64,000 nt of DNA. Source: Hyphomicrobium methylovorum. Lineage in GTDB: Bacteria; Pseudomonadota; Alphaproteobacteria; Rhizobiales; Hyphomicrobiaceae. Position 1 is the stretch's first letter; each line of letters opens with the position of its first letter. Where the stretch lies: positions 3,018,501 through 3,082,500 of the forward strand of contig NZ_QHJE01000001.1 of assembly GCF_013626205.1 (NCBI RefSeq). The letters are read 5' to 3'. The notes under the pieces were generated by a model. The model was not told where the DNA came from. It did no database searches and saw only the letters and a list, made by a program, of their open reading frames with translations. Positions 9,081 to 18,220 of this stretch are shown here, in pieces. The translations under genes were made by a program, and so were the position numbers.

Positions 9081-10034
9081 GTGGTCACCAAGGTTGACGA
9101 CGTGAAGTCGATTTCGAGACGTGGAGCCCTGCAACTTGCGGCCGGTGCCGGAGTGGCGGTTGCGTCTCTGTACAACTCGTCGATGGCGCAGGCGCTCAAG
9201 CGCTTTTCGATTGGCGCTTCGGAGATCGTCATTATCAGTGACGGAAATCTCGTTCTTCCTGCTTCTTTTGTGTTTCCAGAAGTCGCCGATGCCGAGCGTG
9301 CCGGTGCTTTAGCGGAAAGCGGCTTGCCAACGGATACTGTGAAGCCGGACTGCAACGTGGTGCTGTTGCGTCTCGGAGAGCGGTCAGTGTTGTTCGATGT
9401 CGGTTCGGGCGGGAACTTCATGCCCACGGCCGGCAAGCTTCTGGAGAATCTCGGGGAGGCTGGGGTTTCGCCCGATAGCATCACAGACGTCGTGTTTACA
9501 CATGCGCATCCCGATCATCTTTGGGGACTGACGGATGAATTCGACGAGCTGGTGTTTGCGAATGCAACTTACAGAATGATGCAGGCTGAATGGGATTATT
9601 GGTCTGATCCATCGACATTGGACAAGACGCCCGAGGATCGGAAAACCTTTGTCGTTGGCGCGCAGAGACGCCTGCCTTTGATCAAAGAGAAGCTGGAGCT
9701 GTTTTCACCCGGCGCTGAAGTCATACCGGGTGTTGAAGCTATCGGTACGCCGGGTCATACGCCTGGGCATGCTTCCTTCATGATTCACGGAGAGGGCAAC
9801 TCTCCGCTGCTGATTACGGGCGACGTTCTTTCCAGCCCGGTGTCGTTTACACATCCGAACTGGCATTGGGGTACCGATCACGATCCGAAGGAAAGTGTCG
9901 TTACACGGAATAAACTTCTGGATCGTGCTACTCATGAAAAAGCGAGACTGATCGGCTATCATCTCCCGCATCCGGGAGAAGGCGTTGCAGTCGCTGACGG
10001 TACGGCCTATCGCTTCCGCTCTTCTGAGGGTTGA
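9081..10034 (+). CDS. Tat-exported metallo-beta-lactamase hydrolase, SoxH-like
   Basis: The start is uncertain; GTG at 9081 with GGAG upstream gives 317 residues and a compact twin-arginine signal (SRRGALQLAAGAG). GTG at 9102 is an alternative. Unlike the protein at 4198, this one has the full metal site: THAHPDH (HxHxDH), the histidine in GHTPGHASF, the aspartate in ITGDVLS, and a late histidine in IGYHLPHPG. It therefore should be an active periplasmic metallohydrolase. Members near sox or methylotrophy genes are often called SoxH, but the substrate is not established. It lies 25 bp after the pentapeptide gene and 19 bp before an RND adaptor, so the genes look co-transcribed. Confidence 0.85.
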   Translation: MVTKVDDVKSISRRGALQLAAGAGVAVASLYNSSMAQALKRFSIGASEIVIISDGNLVLPASFVFPEVADAERAGALAESGLPTDTVKPDCNVVLLRLGERSVLFDVGSGGNFMPTAGKLLENLGEAGVSPDSITDVVFTHAHPDHLWGLTDEFDELVFANATYRMMQAEWDYWSDPSTLDKTPEDRKTFVVGAQRRLPLIKEKLELFSPGAEVIPGVEAIGTPGHTPGHASFMIHGEGNSPLLITGDVLSSPVSFTHPNWHWGTDHDPKESVVTRNKLLDRATHEKARLIGYHLPHPGEGVAVADGTAYRFRSSEG

Positions 10035-10053
10035 CCGCTTAAGGAGGTTTGCG

Positions 10054-10929
10054 GTGCGCTATCTGGGTTTGGTTTCGCTTTTCTTGTTGTGTGCGGTTGT
10101 TCTGCCCCGACACGTCCACGCGCATTCCGACGCTTCGAGCTTCGCAAGTGACGATCACGGCGCTGTGCATTCGCATCATGAGAGGGAAGAGCGTACCTTC
10201 TATCCGGCGACAGTCGTTATCGATCCGCAGAAGAGCAAGAACGTCGTCCTCAAGGTCAACGCGCGCATAACGCGACTGCTTACGGGCTTTATCGGAGAGA
10301 AAGTCTCTCAGGGACAGGTTCTCGCCGAGTTTGAAAGCGCCGAGCTCGCGACGCTGCAGCAGACGTTTATTGAAACGATCATCAATCGCGAGGCGATGAC
10401 GGCGTTCAGCACGACCGGCGAAGAAAAAATTCTCGAAGGCCGCATGAATTTGCGGTGGCGGGGCCTTTCGAACTCCGAGATCGATCGTATCGAAAAAGAT
10501 CGCCGTCCGATGCAGACGGTCGAGATCGTGTCGCCGCTCGATGGGATGCTTATAGGCGTCAACGTCGCGACATCGCAGATCGTTTCTGCCGGATCGCGCG
10601 GAGGCCTGTTTAGCACTGCGGGGACGACGTTGTTCCGCGTGGCGACCGCTGATGCGCTTCTGGTTGAAGCGCAGATGCCACATCACATCGCTGCGGAGTT
10701 GAAGCCGGGTGAGGTCGTCGAACTTCATATTCCGGGTACGACTTCATCCGAGGCGATCAAGGGAACCGTGGAGACTGCGGTTACCCAGATCAATCCTGTA
10801 AACAGGACGGTGACGGTCCGGGTTCGGCCGGATGCGCAAAGCGCTGGTGCGCTTCTTTCAGGAACGACCCTTCTCGTCGCCCTGCAAAACAAAGATCGTG
10901 AGGACGACCACCATCATGGCAAGCATTAG
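10054..10929 (+). CDS. RND efflux periplasmic adaptor subunit (short, His-rich ends)
   Basis: GTG start at 10054 with a strong AAGGAGG gives 291 residues with a signal peptide. The body is a membrane-fusion (HlyD/CusB-like) adaptor: a barrel-sandwich half starting VLKVNARITRLLTGFIGEKVSQGQVLAEFES, a short helical hairpin, the second lipoyl half (VEIVSPLDGMLIGVNVA) and a beta-barrel (ALLVEAQMPHHIAAELKPGEVVELHIPG). Both ends of the mature protein are histidine-rich (HSDAS...HSHHERE at the N-terminus, DDHHHGKH at the C-terminus), which suggests metal binding. It overlaps the next adaptor gene by 14 bases, so translation is coupled. Two adaptors for one pump is unusual. Confidence 0.87.
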   Translation: MRYLGLVSLFLLCAVVLPRHVHAHSDASSFASDDHGAVHSHHEREERTFYPATVVIDPQKSKNVVLKVNARITRLLTGFIGEKVSQGQVLAEFESAELATLQQTFIETIINREAMTAFSTTGEEKILEGRMNLRWRGLSNSEIDRIEKDRRPMQTVEIVSPLDGMLIGVNVATSQIVSAGSRGGLFSTAGTTLFRVATADALLVEAQMPHHIAAELKPGEVVELHIPGTTSSEAIKGTVETAVTQINPVNRTVTVRVRPDAQSAGALLSGTTLLVALQNKDREDDHHHGKH

Positions 10930-12097
10930 AGACAGCATCCTGCGGTGCGGGTTGTTCACGGCTTTGGTGTTGCTCTCGCTTTCTGCAATCGTGCCAACTC
11001 AATCCGCTGCCAATGATGAGCACGCGTCCGGCACAGGGTCGTCGCAGGAAAAGCACGACGATAATCCGTCGGTTGTTATCGCCGACAAGACCTTGGTGAC
11101 TTTAGCTTCCGCGCAAGCGAAACCTGCAGCGGATGCTTACAACACCTTCGGCCGCGTCATCGCTCATCCGGCTGCGGTGCGGGACATCAACGCCAATATT
11201 AGCGGCCAGATCGAAAGCGTGCTCGTGCGCACGGGCTCCGTCGTTAAGCAGGGCGACGCTATCGCTACGGTTACGAGTCCGGATTTCGTCTTTACACAGC
11301 GGTCGTATCTAATCTTGCTCAGCAATGAGGAGCGGCTTGCCATTCTGCGAGAGGAAGGCAACCTCCCCAACTTTCTAAAGAGTGCCCGTGAGAACCTTAA
11401 GTGGTGGGGCATGACCGAGAAGCAGATTGATGAGCTCGCGAGCAGCAAGACGATTGTCGAGCAAATTACAATTCCTGCTCCAGTCGACGGCGTTATCACG
11501 GAGATCTCGGTACAGCCCGGGGACGTCATCGATGCGGGCGATAAAACGATGCAGAATTTCATCGTTCTCGGCCGGGTGATTGCGCGGATGCTCGAAACCG
11601 AACGCGCGCCGCTGCTCGAGGTTTACGCGTATGCCAATACCATGTCGTCGCTTCGGCCCGGCACTACGCACGTGAGGTTTGCAGCAAAGCAGGGCGGCGC
11701 ATCGGTTGATGTTCCGATCACGTATGTTGCGCCTCAGGTCGATGGCACAGCCCAGATGGTGCGCTCGATCGTGGACCTGAAGGATGTTTCGCATGAGTTT
11801 TCGATTGGCGACACGCTGCCGGTTGCGGTGCTGAAGGAGTCTGCGGAGGGTGTGTGGGTTCCTCGCGCCGCCATTCTACGGCAGGAGCTGCAACCCGTAG
11901 CTTTTGTGCTGAAGGCGGACGGTTCTTTTGAGCGGCGATCGCTTGAGACATTCGAGAGCGCGGGCCAATGGGTGCGCGTCGGCAATGTTGCGCTTACGGA
12001 AAAGCTTGTGACGAGCGGCAAGACCGTTCTGGAGGGCGCATATCGTCATCAGGTTGGTGGCGTTGAGCCCGATCACCACCACGATCACAGTCATTGA
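10916..12097 (+). CDS. RND efflux periplasmic adaptor subunit, CusB/CzcB-like
   Basis: Start chosen at ATG 10916, inside the end of the previous adaptor gene; this gives 393 residues with a signal peptide (about 1-35). Adaptor architecture is clear: lipoyl halves around NISGQIESVLVRTGSVVKQGDAIATVTS and ITIPAPVDGVITEISVQPGDVIDAG, an intervening helical hairpin, then beta-barrel and membrane-proximal domains. The C-terminus is a histidine/aspartate tail (EPDHHHDHSH). It is the full-length adaptor expected for a heavy-metal RND pump and is followed 10 bp later by that pump. The metal is unknown. Confidence 0.9.
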   Translation: MASIRDSILRCGLFTALVLLSLSAIVPTQSAANDEHASGTGSSQEKHDDNPSVVIADKTLVTLASAQAKPAADAYNTFGRVIAHPAAVRDINANISGQIESVLVRTGSVVKQGDAIATVTSPDFVFTQRSYLILLSNEERLAILREEGNLPNFLKSARENLKWWGMTEKQIDELASSKTIVEQITIPAPVDGVITEISVQPGDVIDAGDKTMQNFIVLGRVIARMLETERAPLLEVYAYANTMSSLRPGTTHVRFAAKQGGASVDVPITYVAPQVDGTAQMVRSIVDLKDVSHEFSIGDTLPVAVLKESAEGVWVPRAAILRQELQPVAFVLKADGSFERRSLETFESAGQWVRVGNVALTEKLVTSGKTVLEGAYRHQVGGVEPDHHHDHSH

Positions 12098-12107
12098 GGC
12101 CATCGGT

Positions 12108-15100
12108 ATGTTCAATTGGATAATCGACTGGTCGCTTCGCAACAGACTCGTTGTTTTGATACTCTACGTTCTGCTGGCGATGGCGGCTGTAGCTGTCGTT
12201 CCCAAAATGACTGTGGATGTCTTTCCGGAATTTGCGCCGCCGCAGGTGCAGGTTCAGACGGAGGCTCCGGGCTTCTCCGCGAAGGATGTCGAGCTGTTGG
12301 TGACGAGACCGCTTGAGGCTGTTCTTCAGGGCATGCCGGAGGTCGATCAGATTCGTTCGAATTCTTCGGTTGGTCTGTCTCGCGTCATCGTTGTCTTCAA
12401 GAATAGCATCGACGTTTATCGCGCGCGGGCGATCGCTCAAGAGCGATTGCAGATGGTGCGCGGACAGATGCCGACGGGCGTGAACCCGTCGCAGATGATG
12501 CCGATGACGTCAGCCATCAGCTGGCTCGTGAAGTTTGCGCTGGTCGACTGGTCGCCGAATCCAAATCCGATGGCGCTGAGGAGTCTCGTCGATTGGGAGT
12601 ATCGCAACCGGCTGTTGGCGCAGCCCGGCGTTGCGGAGGTCGTTGCGGTTGGAGGCAAGGTCAAGCAATTCCAAGTGCAGGTCGACCCGATCAAGCTCAA
12701 ATCCTACGGTATCCCGTTCTCGGATGTGATCGCGGCTGCTGAGCAAGCGAACGTCGTTGCGCCTGGTGCATTTATCTATCCGAGCCCGGATGAGGAATAC
12801 ACCATTCGCGTCAACGGGCTTGCGCAGAGCCTCACGGATATCGGGCGGACGCCGGTGGCGACACGCGATGGCGTGCCCGTACTGCTGAGTGACGTTGCGG
12901 AAGTGAAGCTCGGCGAGGAAATCAAGCGCGGCGATGCGATGATGCTCGGCGGCGAAGCGATCGTCGCCACGATATCGAAGCAGTGGGGCGCAAATACCAT
13001 TGAGACGACGAACCATATCGATGCGGTTCTAGCTGACCTTGCGAAGAACCTTCCGCCGGGCGTCGAGATGCATTCTCACGTTTTCCGCCAGGCGACATCG
13101 ATCGAACGCTCCATGAGCAACCTCACCGAGGCGCTCTTGGAGTCCGCGATCATCGTGGGGTTCGTTCTGCTACTTCTGCTGGGCCGGTGGAGACCGACTT
13201 TTATCAGTCTTGTCGCCATACCCGCTTCGTTGACGGTGGGCGTGCTTTTCCTTTGGTTCGGGGGCATAGGGCTGAACGCCTTGACGCTCGGAGGCTTGAT
13301 CTTCGCGATAGGCGAGGTCGTCGACGATGCGATCATCGACGTCGAAAATATTCTCAGGCGATTGCGTGAAAACGACAAAGAGAAATCGCCTGCGAGCGCG
13401 ATGCATATCGTCTATGAGGGCTCGCGAGAGATCCGCAACTCGGTGGTCTATGCTACACTCATCGTAGCCGCGGCTTTCCTGCCGATCTTTTTCTTGTCCG
13501 ACATCGAGGGTCGCATCTTTGCGCCGATGGCGATCGCCTATCTTGCGGCTGTTGTTGGTTCCTTGTTTGTCGCGTTGTCGCTTGTGCCGGTGCTCTCGTA
13601 CTACGGGATGGCACGCTCGGCGAACGCCACGCAGAACGCGATGAGCCCGGTTGCGAGTTGGCTTAAGCGCCATTACGGCAACTTCTTGAAACGGACTATC
13701 GGTAGTGGCCGGATCATTCTGGCGACGTACGTTTCCTGTCTTGTTCTGTTTGCGGTTCTTCTGTTTTCGCTCGGCCGCTCGTTCATGCCGACATTGGCGG
13801 AAGGGAACATTGTCATTGCGACAACGATGATGCCCGGCACATCGTTGGAGGAAAATCTTCGCATGGGCCGCAAGATCGAAGCGCGGCTTGGTGCTATTCC
13901 GGAAATCGCCAGCGTTGCTCAGCGGGCAGGTCGGTCGCGGCTGGACGAGGATGCGCAGCCCGTCAATTTCAGCGAGTTCGACGTAACCCTGAAGCCGGAC
14001 GTCGGTGATCCCCATGCGGTTCTGAAGACCATTCGGGAGAGCTTGGGCGAATTCCCCGGCATCAACATCAACGTCTCGCAGTTCATCACGCACCGGATGC
14101 AAGAAATTCTGTCCGGGGTAAAAGCGCAGGTCGTTCTGAAGATCTTCGGACCTGACCTTGACGTACTCACTGCGAAGCAGGCCGAGATCCTCGAGGCCGT
14201 AAAGCCGGTCATCGGTGTTACGGATCTGCAGGCGGAGCCAATGATCCGTGTTCCCGGAATCGATATTCGTGTCGATCGGCAGGCGGCGGCGAGCTTCGGA
14301 TTTACGCCAGGTGAGATTGTTCGTCAGGTCGGTCAGGCGTTGAACGGAACGGCCGTATCGCGCGTTCTCGAGGATGATCGCACTTATGATCTTTTCGTGC
14401 GTCTCGATGAGCCTAGTCGCGCTGCTCTTTCAGATATTCGCGATATGCCTTTGCAATCGAAGCAGGGGCCTGTGGTACCGCTTCGTCAGGTCGCGACGCT
14501 GGAAGCTAATCTTGAGCCCTATCAGATCAATCGCGATTCAGGCACGCGACGCTCTGTTGTGCAGTGGAACGTGACGGGTACCGATCTGAACAAGAGTATT
14601 GTTGCTGCTCGCGAGGCTATCGCCAGCCAAGTCAAACTTGATGCCGGTTACTCGATCGAGTTCGGCGGCGACTATGTCGGGCAAGAGCGTGCGACCCACA
14701 ACCTGCTTCTTGCGGGAACCGCAACGCTTGCAATCGTCTTTATGCTGTTGCTGCTCGCGTTCCGGTCTTTCTGGTTTGCGACACTCGTGATGGTGAGTAT
14801 TCCGTTTGCGCTCATCGGAGGTGTGTTCGCGTTATGGATCTCTGGCGAAACACTCAACGTGGCCTCGATCATCGGACTGATCGCACTTACCGGGATTGCT
14901 GCGCGGAATAGCATATTGCTGCTCTCGCGATATCAGGCGCTCGGTGAGAGCCATGAGCTCAGCGACGAGGACGTTGCGATCCACGGTGCTACCGATCGCA
15001 TGTTGCCTATTCTGATGACGGCGTTGGCGACGATCTTGGCGGTCATTCCGCTTATGATTGGAGATCCGGTCGGGAAGGAATTCCAGGGCGCGGTGGCATT

Positions 15101-15236
15101 GACTTTGGTTGGTGGGATGTTGAGTTCAACTCTGTTGAATCTGCTGATCTTGCCGACGGCGTACGTCTATTTTTCACCGAGCCGTGAAAAGGCGCGTGAT
15201 GGACGGGACGAACGCCAGGCAACGGTGGTCAGCTAA
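12108..15236 (+). CDS. Heavy-metal-type RND efflux pump (CusA/CzcA family)
   Basis: Inner-membrane RND permease of 1042 residues from ATG 12108, opening MFNWIIDWSLRN. It has the two-fold RND repeat with large periplasmic loops after TM1 and TM7. TM4 carries the acidic heavy-metal signature GEVVDDAIIDVEN (about residue 405), with the D/D/E pattern used for proton coupling in CzcA/CusA. Heavy-metal-type landmarks also include SFMPTLAEGNI and SEFDVTLKPD. It follows two His-tailed adaptors. No outer-membrane factor gene is present in the cluster. The cargo could be copper, which MtoX needs, or another metal; sequence alone does not decide. Confidence 0.92.
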   Translation: MFNWIIDWSLRNRLVVLILYVLLAMAAVAVVPKMTVDVFPEFAPPQVQVQTEAPGFSAKDVELLVTRPLEAVLQGMPEVDQIRSNSSVGLSRVIVVFKNSIDVYRARAIAQERLQMVRGQMPTGVNPSQMMPMTSAISWLVKFALVDWSPNPNPMALRSLVDWEYRNRLLAQPGVAEVVAVGGKVKQFQVQVDPIKLKSYGIPFSDVIAAAEQANVVAPGAFIYPSPDEEYTIRVNGLAQSLTDIGRTPVATRDGVPVLLSDVAEVKLGEEIKRGDAMMLGGEAIVATISKQWGANTIETTNHIDAVLADLAKNLPPGVEMHSHVFRQATSIERSMSNLTEALLESAIIVGFVLLLLLGRWRPTFISLVAIPASLTVGVLFLWFGGIGLNALTLGGLIFAIGEVVDDAIIDVENILRRLRENDKEKSPASAMHIVYEGSREIRNSVVYATLIVAAAFLPIFFLSDIEGRIFAPMAIAYLAAVVGSLFVALSLVPVLSYYGMARSANATQNAMSPVASWLKRHYGNFLKRTIGSGRIILATYVSCLVLFAVLLFSLGRSFMPTLAEGNIVIATTMMPGTSLEENLRMGRKIEARLGAIPEIASVAQRAGRSRLDEDAQPVNFSEFDVTLKPDVGDPHAVLKTIRESLGEFPGININVSQFITHRMQEILSGVKAQVVLKIFGPDLDVLTAKQAEILEAVKPVIGVTDLQAEPMIRVPGIDIRVDRQAAASFGFTPGEIVRQVGQALNGTAVSRVLEDDRTYDLFVRLDEPSRAALSDIRDMPLQSKQGPVVPLRQVATLEANLEPYQINRDSGTRRSVVQWNVTGTDLNKSIVAAREAIASQVKLDAGYSIEFGGDYVGQERATHNLLLAGTATLAIVFMLLLLAFRSFWFATLVMVSIPFALIGGVFALWISGETLNVASIIGLIALTGIAARNSILLLSRYQALGESHELSDEDVAIHGATDRMLPILMTALATILAVIPLMIGDPVGKEFQGAVALTLVGGMLSSTLLNLLILPTAYVYFSPSREKARDGRDERQATVVS

Positions 15237-15251
15237 CGGAGTTTTCTCAGC

Positions 15252-15704
15252 GTGCGCTGTTATCTGAAAGCCGTGCTTTTGGCGGCCCTGATTCCGGTGA
15301 CGGTTGCCCGCGCCGAAGATGACCTTGTAGTGCTTTCCGTCAACGCGTCGTATGCGGGCGTCGTACTCGATGTCGAGGATGCGATCGTTAATCGTGGGTA
15401 TGTCGTCGATCATCGCGGCCACGTCGGTACTATGTTGAAGCGCACGCAAGATGAGGTCGGAGCGACCGGCAGCGTCTACAAGAATGCTGAATACCTGCAG
15501 TTCTGTTCTGTATTGCTTGCGCGGAAAGCCTTCGAGAAAAATCCCAACAACATTGCGTACTGCCCCTATACCGTTTTTGTTTATGAGACGGAGGCGAACC
15601 CGGGCGTCGTTGAGGTTGGATATCGCAAGCTTCCAGCCGGCGAGGAGCGTGATGCGATTAACACGCTTCTCAGCCAGATCGTCCAGGAAGCTGCCAAGCC
15701 CTGA
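15252..15704 (+). CDS. Exported DUF302-family protein
   Basis: GTG start at 15252 with CGGAG about 9 bases upstream gives 150 residues with a signal peptide ending near ARA (about residue 21). The body follows the DUF302 layout: a repeated alpha/beta domain with VEDAIVNRGYVVDHRGHVGTM, a central EYLQFCSVLLARK and CPYTVFVYETEANPGVVEVGYRKLP. It contains two cysteines. DUF302 proteins are found in sulfur- and metal-related loci but have no established reaction. It is the last gene of the plus-strand cluster and converges on soxT, with only 12 bp between their ends. Confidence 0.82.
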   Translation: MRCYLKAVLLAALIPVTVARAEDDLVVLSVNASYAGVVLDVEDAIVNRGYVVDHRGHVGTMLKRTQDEVGATGSVYKNAEYLQFCSVLLARKAFEKNPNNIAYCPYTVFVYETEANPGVVEVGYRKLPAGEERDAINTLLSQIVQEAAKP

Positions 15705-15716
15705 TCGGTTGTGAGG

Positions 15717-16811
15717 CTACTTCACCATTTCTCGCGGTAACGAGCGGAAACCTGCGAGGACCGATCCTTCGATCAGATATCCGAGGCCAAGTTTGGCGCC
15801 GATGGCGATGGATATGAAGACGACCGGCGCTGAAACGGCGAGCGTGGAAAATCCCGTAACGCCCTGACCGATTGTGCAGCCCGCGGCGAACACGCCGCCT
15901 GTTCCCATCAGGAAACTGCCGAAAACGTGCCGTCCAAGTTCGCTCGCGCTGTCGCAAGCTTCCCAGCGAACGTCCTTATATCTCCATGCGCAGAGCGCCG
16001 AGCCCATGATCACGCCGAGAACGAGACCGACCCCATAGTCAGGCATCGTGCCGGTGTTTGTCGCGAATTGCAGAATGGTGTCACCCAACGGGACGACGAA
16101 CGAACCAGCCTCGATCTGCACGACCTCAAGCGAGTGCCGCAGGTGATACGTCGTAGCAAGCCAGCCAAAGGAGATCGCTGCTCCGAGCACCACGCCGGTC
16201 GCGATGCTTCCGCGCTCTCTTCGGAAGCTCGGTTCGCTAAAGACCCATGCAAGCAACGCGACGGTGATTACGATCGCCGTTGGAATGGCGAGGTCCAAGC
16301 CTGTGGCCCAAGTCAGCAGGCTGCCAATGGATTGATCGCCTGCGTCCGATACGTCGATGGCGAGATTGTCGACGGTGGCGACTCGCAGTTGAGCCACCAA
16401 TCCGCGTTGTGCCCCGAGAGCTGAGAGGCCGAGCACAATCAGCACCACCGCGGAATTTAGGCTTCCACCTCCCGTTCGAACGAGCGCGCCGAAACTACAC
16501 GTTCCGACAAGGGCCATACCCACGCCGAATGCGAGGCCGCCGATAACTGCTCCGGTCAAGCCCAGCAGTGGAGACAGATAGAAAGAGGCGCGAAGGTCTG
16601 CGTAGCCTGCGAAATAGAAGGTCTGCGACAGCGCAATAGCTATGGCCGCAGCAAGAATCCAAGTTCTAAGTCCACGGCTATCGCCGGCGTACCAATAGCG
16701 TTCGAGGGCAGCCATTGTGCAGAAATGGTGGCGCCGAGCTACGAAGCCCATGGCGATTCCAGCTAGGACACCAGCCAAAGGCAATGTCCAAGGAGACTCG
16801 AGAACACTCAT
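15717..16811 (-). CDS. soxT: YeeE/YedE-type sulfur-compound transporter, SoxT-like
   Basis: Integral membrane protein of 364 residues with roughly ten hydrophobic segments in two related halves. It has the conserved cysteine motifs of YeeE/YedE (TsuA) transporters: RRHHFCTM near residue 30, VGTCSFGALVR near 105, and AAGCTIGQGVTGFS near 320. TsuA imports thiosulfate through such cysteines. In Hyphomicrobium denitrificans, related SoxT proteins accompany sulfur oxidation and feed signals to SoxR/sHdrR. The start has a strong GGGAGGA site. It is encoded 41 bp downstream of soxR on the same strand, and the pair diverges from soxX. Confidence 0.9.
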   Translation of the reverse strand: MSVLESPWTLPLAGVLAGIAMGFVARRHHFCTMAALERYWYAGDSRGLRTWILAAAIAIALSQTFYFAGYADLRASFYLSPLLGLTGAVIGGLAFGVGMALVGTCSFGALVRTGGGSLNSAVVLIVLGLSALGAQRGLVAQLRVATVDNLAIDVSDAGDQSIGSLLTWATGLDLAIPTAIVITVALLAWVFSEPSFRRERGSIATGVVLGAAISFGWLATTYHLRHSLEVVQIEAGSFVVPLGDTILQFATNTGTMPDYGVGLVLGVIMGSALCAWRYKDVRWEACDSASELGRHVFGSFLMGTGGVFAAGCTIGQGVTGFSTLAVSAPVVFISIAIGAKLGLGYLIEGSVLAGFRSLPREMVK

Positions 16812-16852
16812 GGATTCCTCCCTGATCTTTGCAGATCTAGCGCCTACAGCCC

Positions 16853-17212
16853 TTATTTTTGTTTGCTCTTTTTAGGGCTGATAATGGGCTCGCAGAAGAG
16901 AGTATACAGAGTTTCTATAACTTTGCGTATCTCGGGATCAGAGATGGAATAATAAATTACGCGGCCATCGCGACGCGTATCAACGAGTCGATCGAAACGA
17001 AGACGTGCCAATTGTTGGGAGACGGCTGCCTGTGGCAGCGTCATGATCTCTTCGAGTTCCGATACCGACTTTTCTCCGTCTGTCAGCAGACACATGATGA
17101 GCAGGCGACTTTCATGAGAAAGCGCCTTCAGTAGCTCGCTGGCCTTCCGCGCTCTGTCCAATAGCGCGTCATAGTCAACCGCTATGTCTTTTGACCTAAC
17201 CGGAGCAGTCAT
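16853..17212 (-). CDS. soxR: ArsR-family persulfide-sensing repressor, SoxR/SqrR/BigR type
   Basis: A 119-residue winged-helix repressor: helix-turn-helix LPQAAVSQQLARLRFDRLV (about residues 59-77) and wing DTRRDGRVIYYSIS. Two cysteines, C41 (LLIMCLLTDGE) and C107 (LYTLFCEP), stand at the same residue numbers as the pair reported for SqrR, which forms a tetrasulfide bridge with sulfane sulfur and releases DNA. It is divergent from soxX and upstream of soxT, the place occupied by SoxR in Hyphomicrobium. It should repress sox genes until persulfide accumulates. The upstream ribosome site is weak (AAAGG very near the ATG). Confidence 0.9.
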   Translation of the reverse strand: MTAPVRSKDIAVDYDALLDRARKASELLKALSHESRLLIMCLLTDGEKSVSELEEIMTLPQAAVSQQLARLRFDRLVDTRRDGRVIYYSISDPEIRKVIETLYTLFCEPIISPKKSKQK

Positions 17213-17623
17213 GCCTTTGCTTCTGTTCGGTGTAGCATCTTTGTCACCACGAACAACTCTCGCACCCTAAGCGCATTCTTGTTGCGGAGCACAACGGTGC
17301 CCGACCATCTCGAAGTGCAGTCTAATACGTAACCGATATTTCCGTAAGACTATTTCGAGCCCATTCGGATCAGAATTTTTCCGGGCTGCGATGCAACTTG
17401 AAATCGAATTACCACACGTTCGGATGAGCGTGTGCGCTGCGAAATCTACGAATTGTCGGTAGCATTGTTCGAATGTCAGGGGAAGTGGTTGGGTTCGGTT
17501 GCCCTCTGTTGATCCTGGAGGGCGCGGGGGGCCGAAGGCTCCGTGTCAATCGGATAGCAAAAAGAGCTATTTTACAGGTGCGCAACGCATAAGCCTTGCG
17601 ACCGGCAATCTTCGGTGCTAAGT
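17213..17623. other. Divergent soxR/soxX control region
   Basis: About 410 bases between the soxR start and the candidate operator before soxX. No gene is evident. It contains ATTCGGATCAGAAT (17354-17367), an ATTC/GAAT inverted pair with six bases between, which may be an additional SoxR contact. The SqrR spacing is eight, so this is only a note. Confidence 0.4.
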
Positions 17624-17639
17624 ATTCATAAAATCATAT
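17624..17639 (-). promoter_or_regulatory. Candidate SoxR operator before soxX
   Basis: ATTC-ATAAAATC-ATAT on the plus strand, reading ATAT-GATTTTAT-GAAT on the minus strand. One half matches the ATTC-N8-GAAT pattern described for SqrR exactly and the other is degenerate. It lies 92 bases upstream of the chosen soxX start in an AT-rich patch likely to hold the promoter. Confidence 0.4.
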
Positions 17640-17730
17640 GTATGCATTGATCCCGAAGTCGATGCAGGCCTTCTGTATCGGATTTTGCCGGCAGTTGATT
17701 CGATTGGTTCGGAAAGAGGGGCTGCTCTCT

Positions 17731-18189
17731 ATGGGTTGGAAATGTGCTGTAGTCGGCGTTTTGGGGGCATTGCTCTCGGTCTCGTCGGTATCGGCTGACG
17801 ATGTCAGCCCCGCCGATGTCAAATTCGAAGACGGCGCGGTCGCTTCTTCGATTTCAGGGCAGCCAGGTGATCCCGTGAAAGGCGCTGCGACCTTTCTGGA
17901 TCGCAGCTTGGGTAATTGCCTAGCATGTCACGCGAACAAGGCCATGGAAAAGGAATTGTTTCATGGCGATGTTGGCCCGACGATGGATGGCGTAGCCGAG
18001 CGTTATACGCCTGAACAATTACGAGCGATCGTTGCCAACGCCAAGAAGGTGTTTGGCCCTGATACGATTATGCCCGGCTTCTACACACTGGAAGTCGGCA
18101 AGTATGTTCGAGACGATCTCGTGGGAAAGACGGTTCTCTCTCCACAGCAAGTGGAAGACGTTGTCGCTTACCTCGTGACGCTCAAATAA
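17731..18189 (+). CDS. soxX: Sulfur oxidation cytochrome c SoxX
   Basis: Mono-haem partner of SoxA; SoxAX attaches thiosulfate to the SoxY cysteine. The ATG at 17731 is chosen because AAAGAGGGG precedes it and it begins a proper signal peptide (MGWKCAVVGVLGALLS...), giving 152 residues. The longer frame from 17638 starts inside the candidate operator and adds 31 residues unlike a signal. The haem site is CLACH at residues 63-67, and the distal methionine is in TIMPGFY. First gene of soxXYZAB. Confidence 0.93.
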   Translation: MGWKCAVVGVLGALLSVSSVSADDVSPADVKFEDGAVASSISGQPGDPVKGAATFLDRSLGNCLACHANKAMEKELFHGDVGPTMDGVAERYTPEQLRAIVANAKKVFGPDTIMPGFYTLEVGKYVRDDLVGKTVLSPQQVEDVVAYLVTLK

Positions 18190-18220
18190 CAACAAGAATG
18201 GCTTCAAGAAGGAGGACATA

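Noticed and set aside
17638-17730. Longer SoxX start at 17638
   Set aside because: It begins at the edge of the candidate operator, has no ribosome site, and adds 31 residues ahead of a good signal peptide that itself follows AAAGAGGGG.
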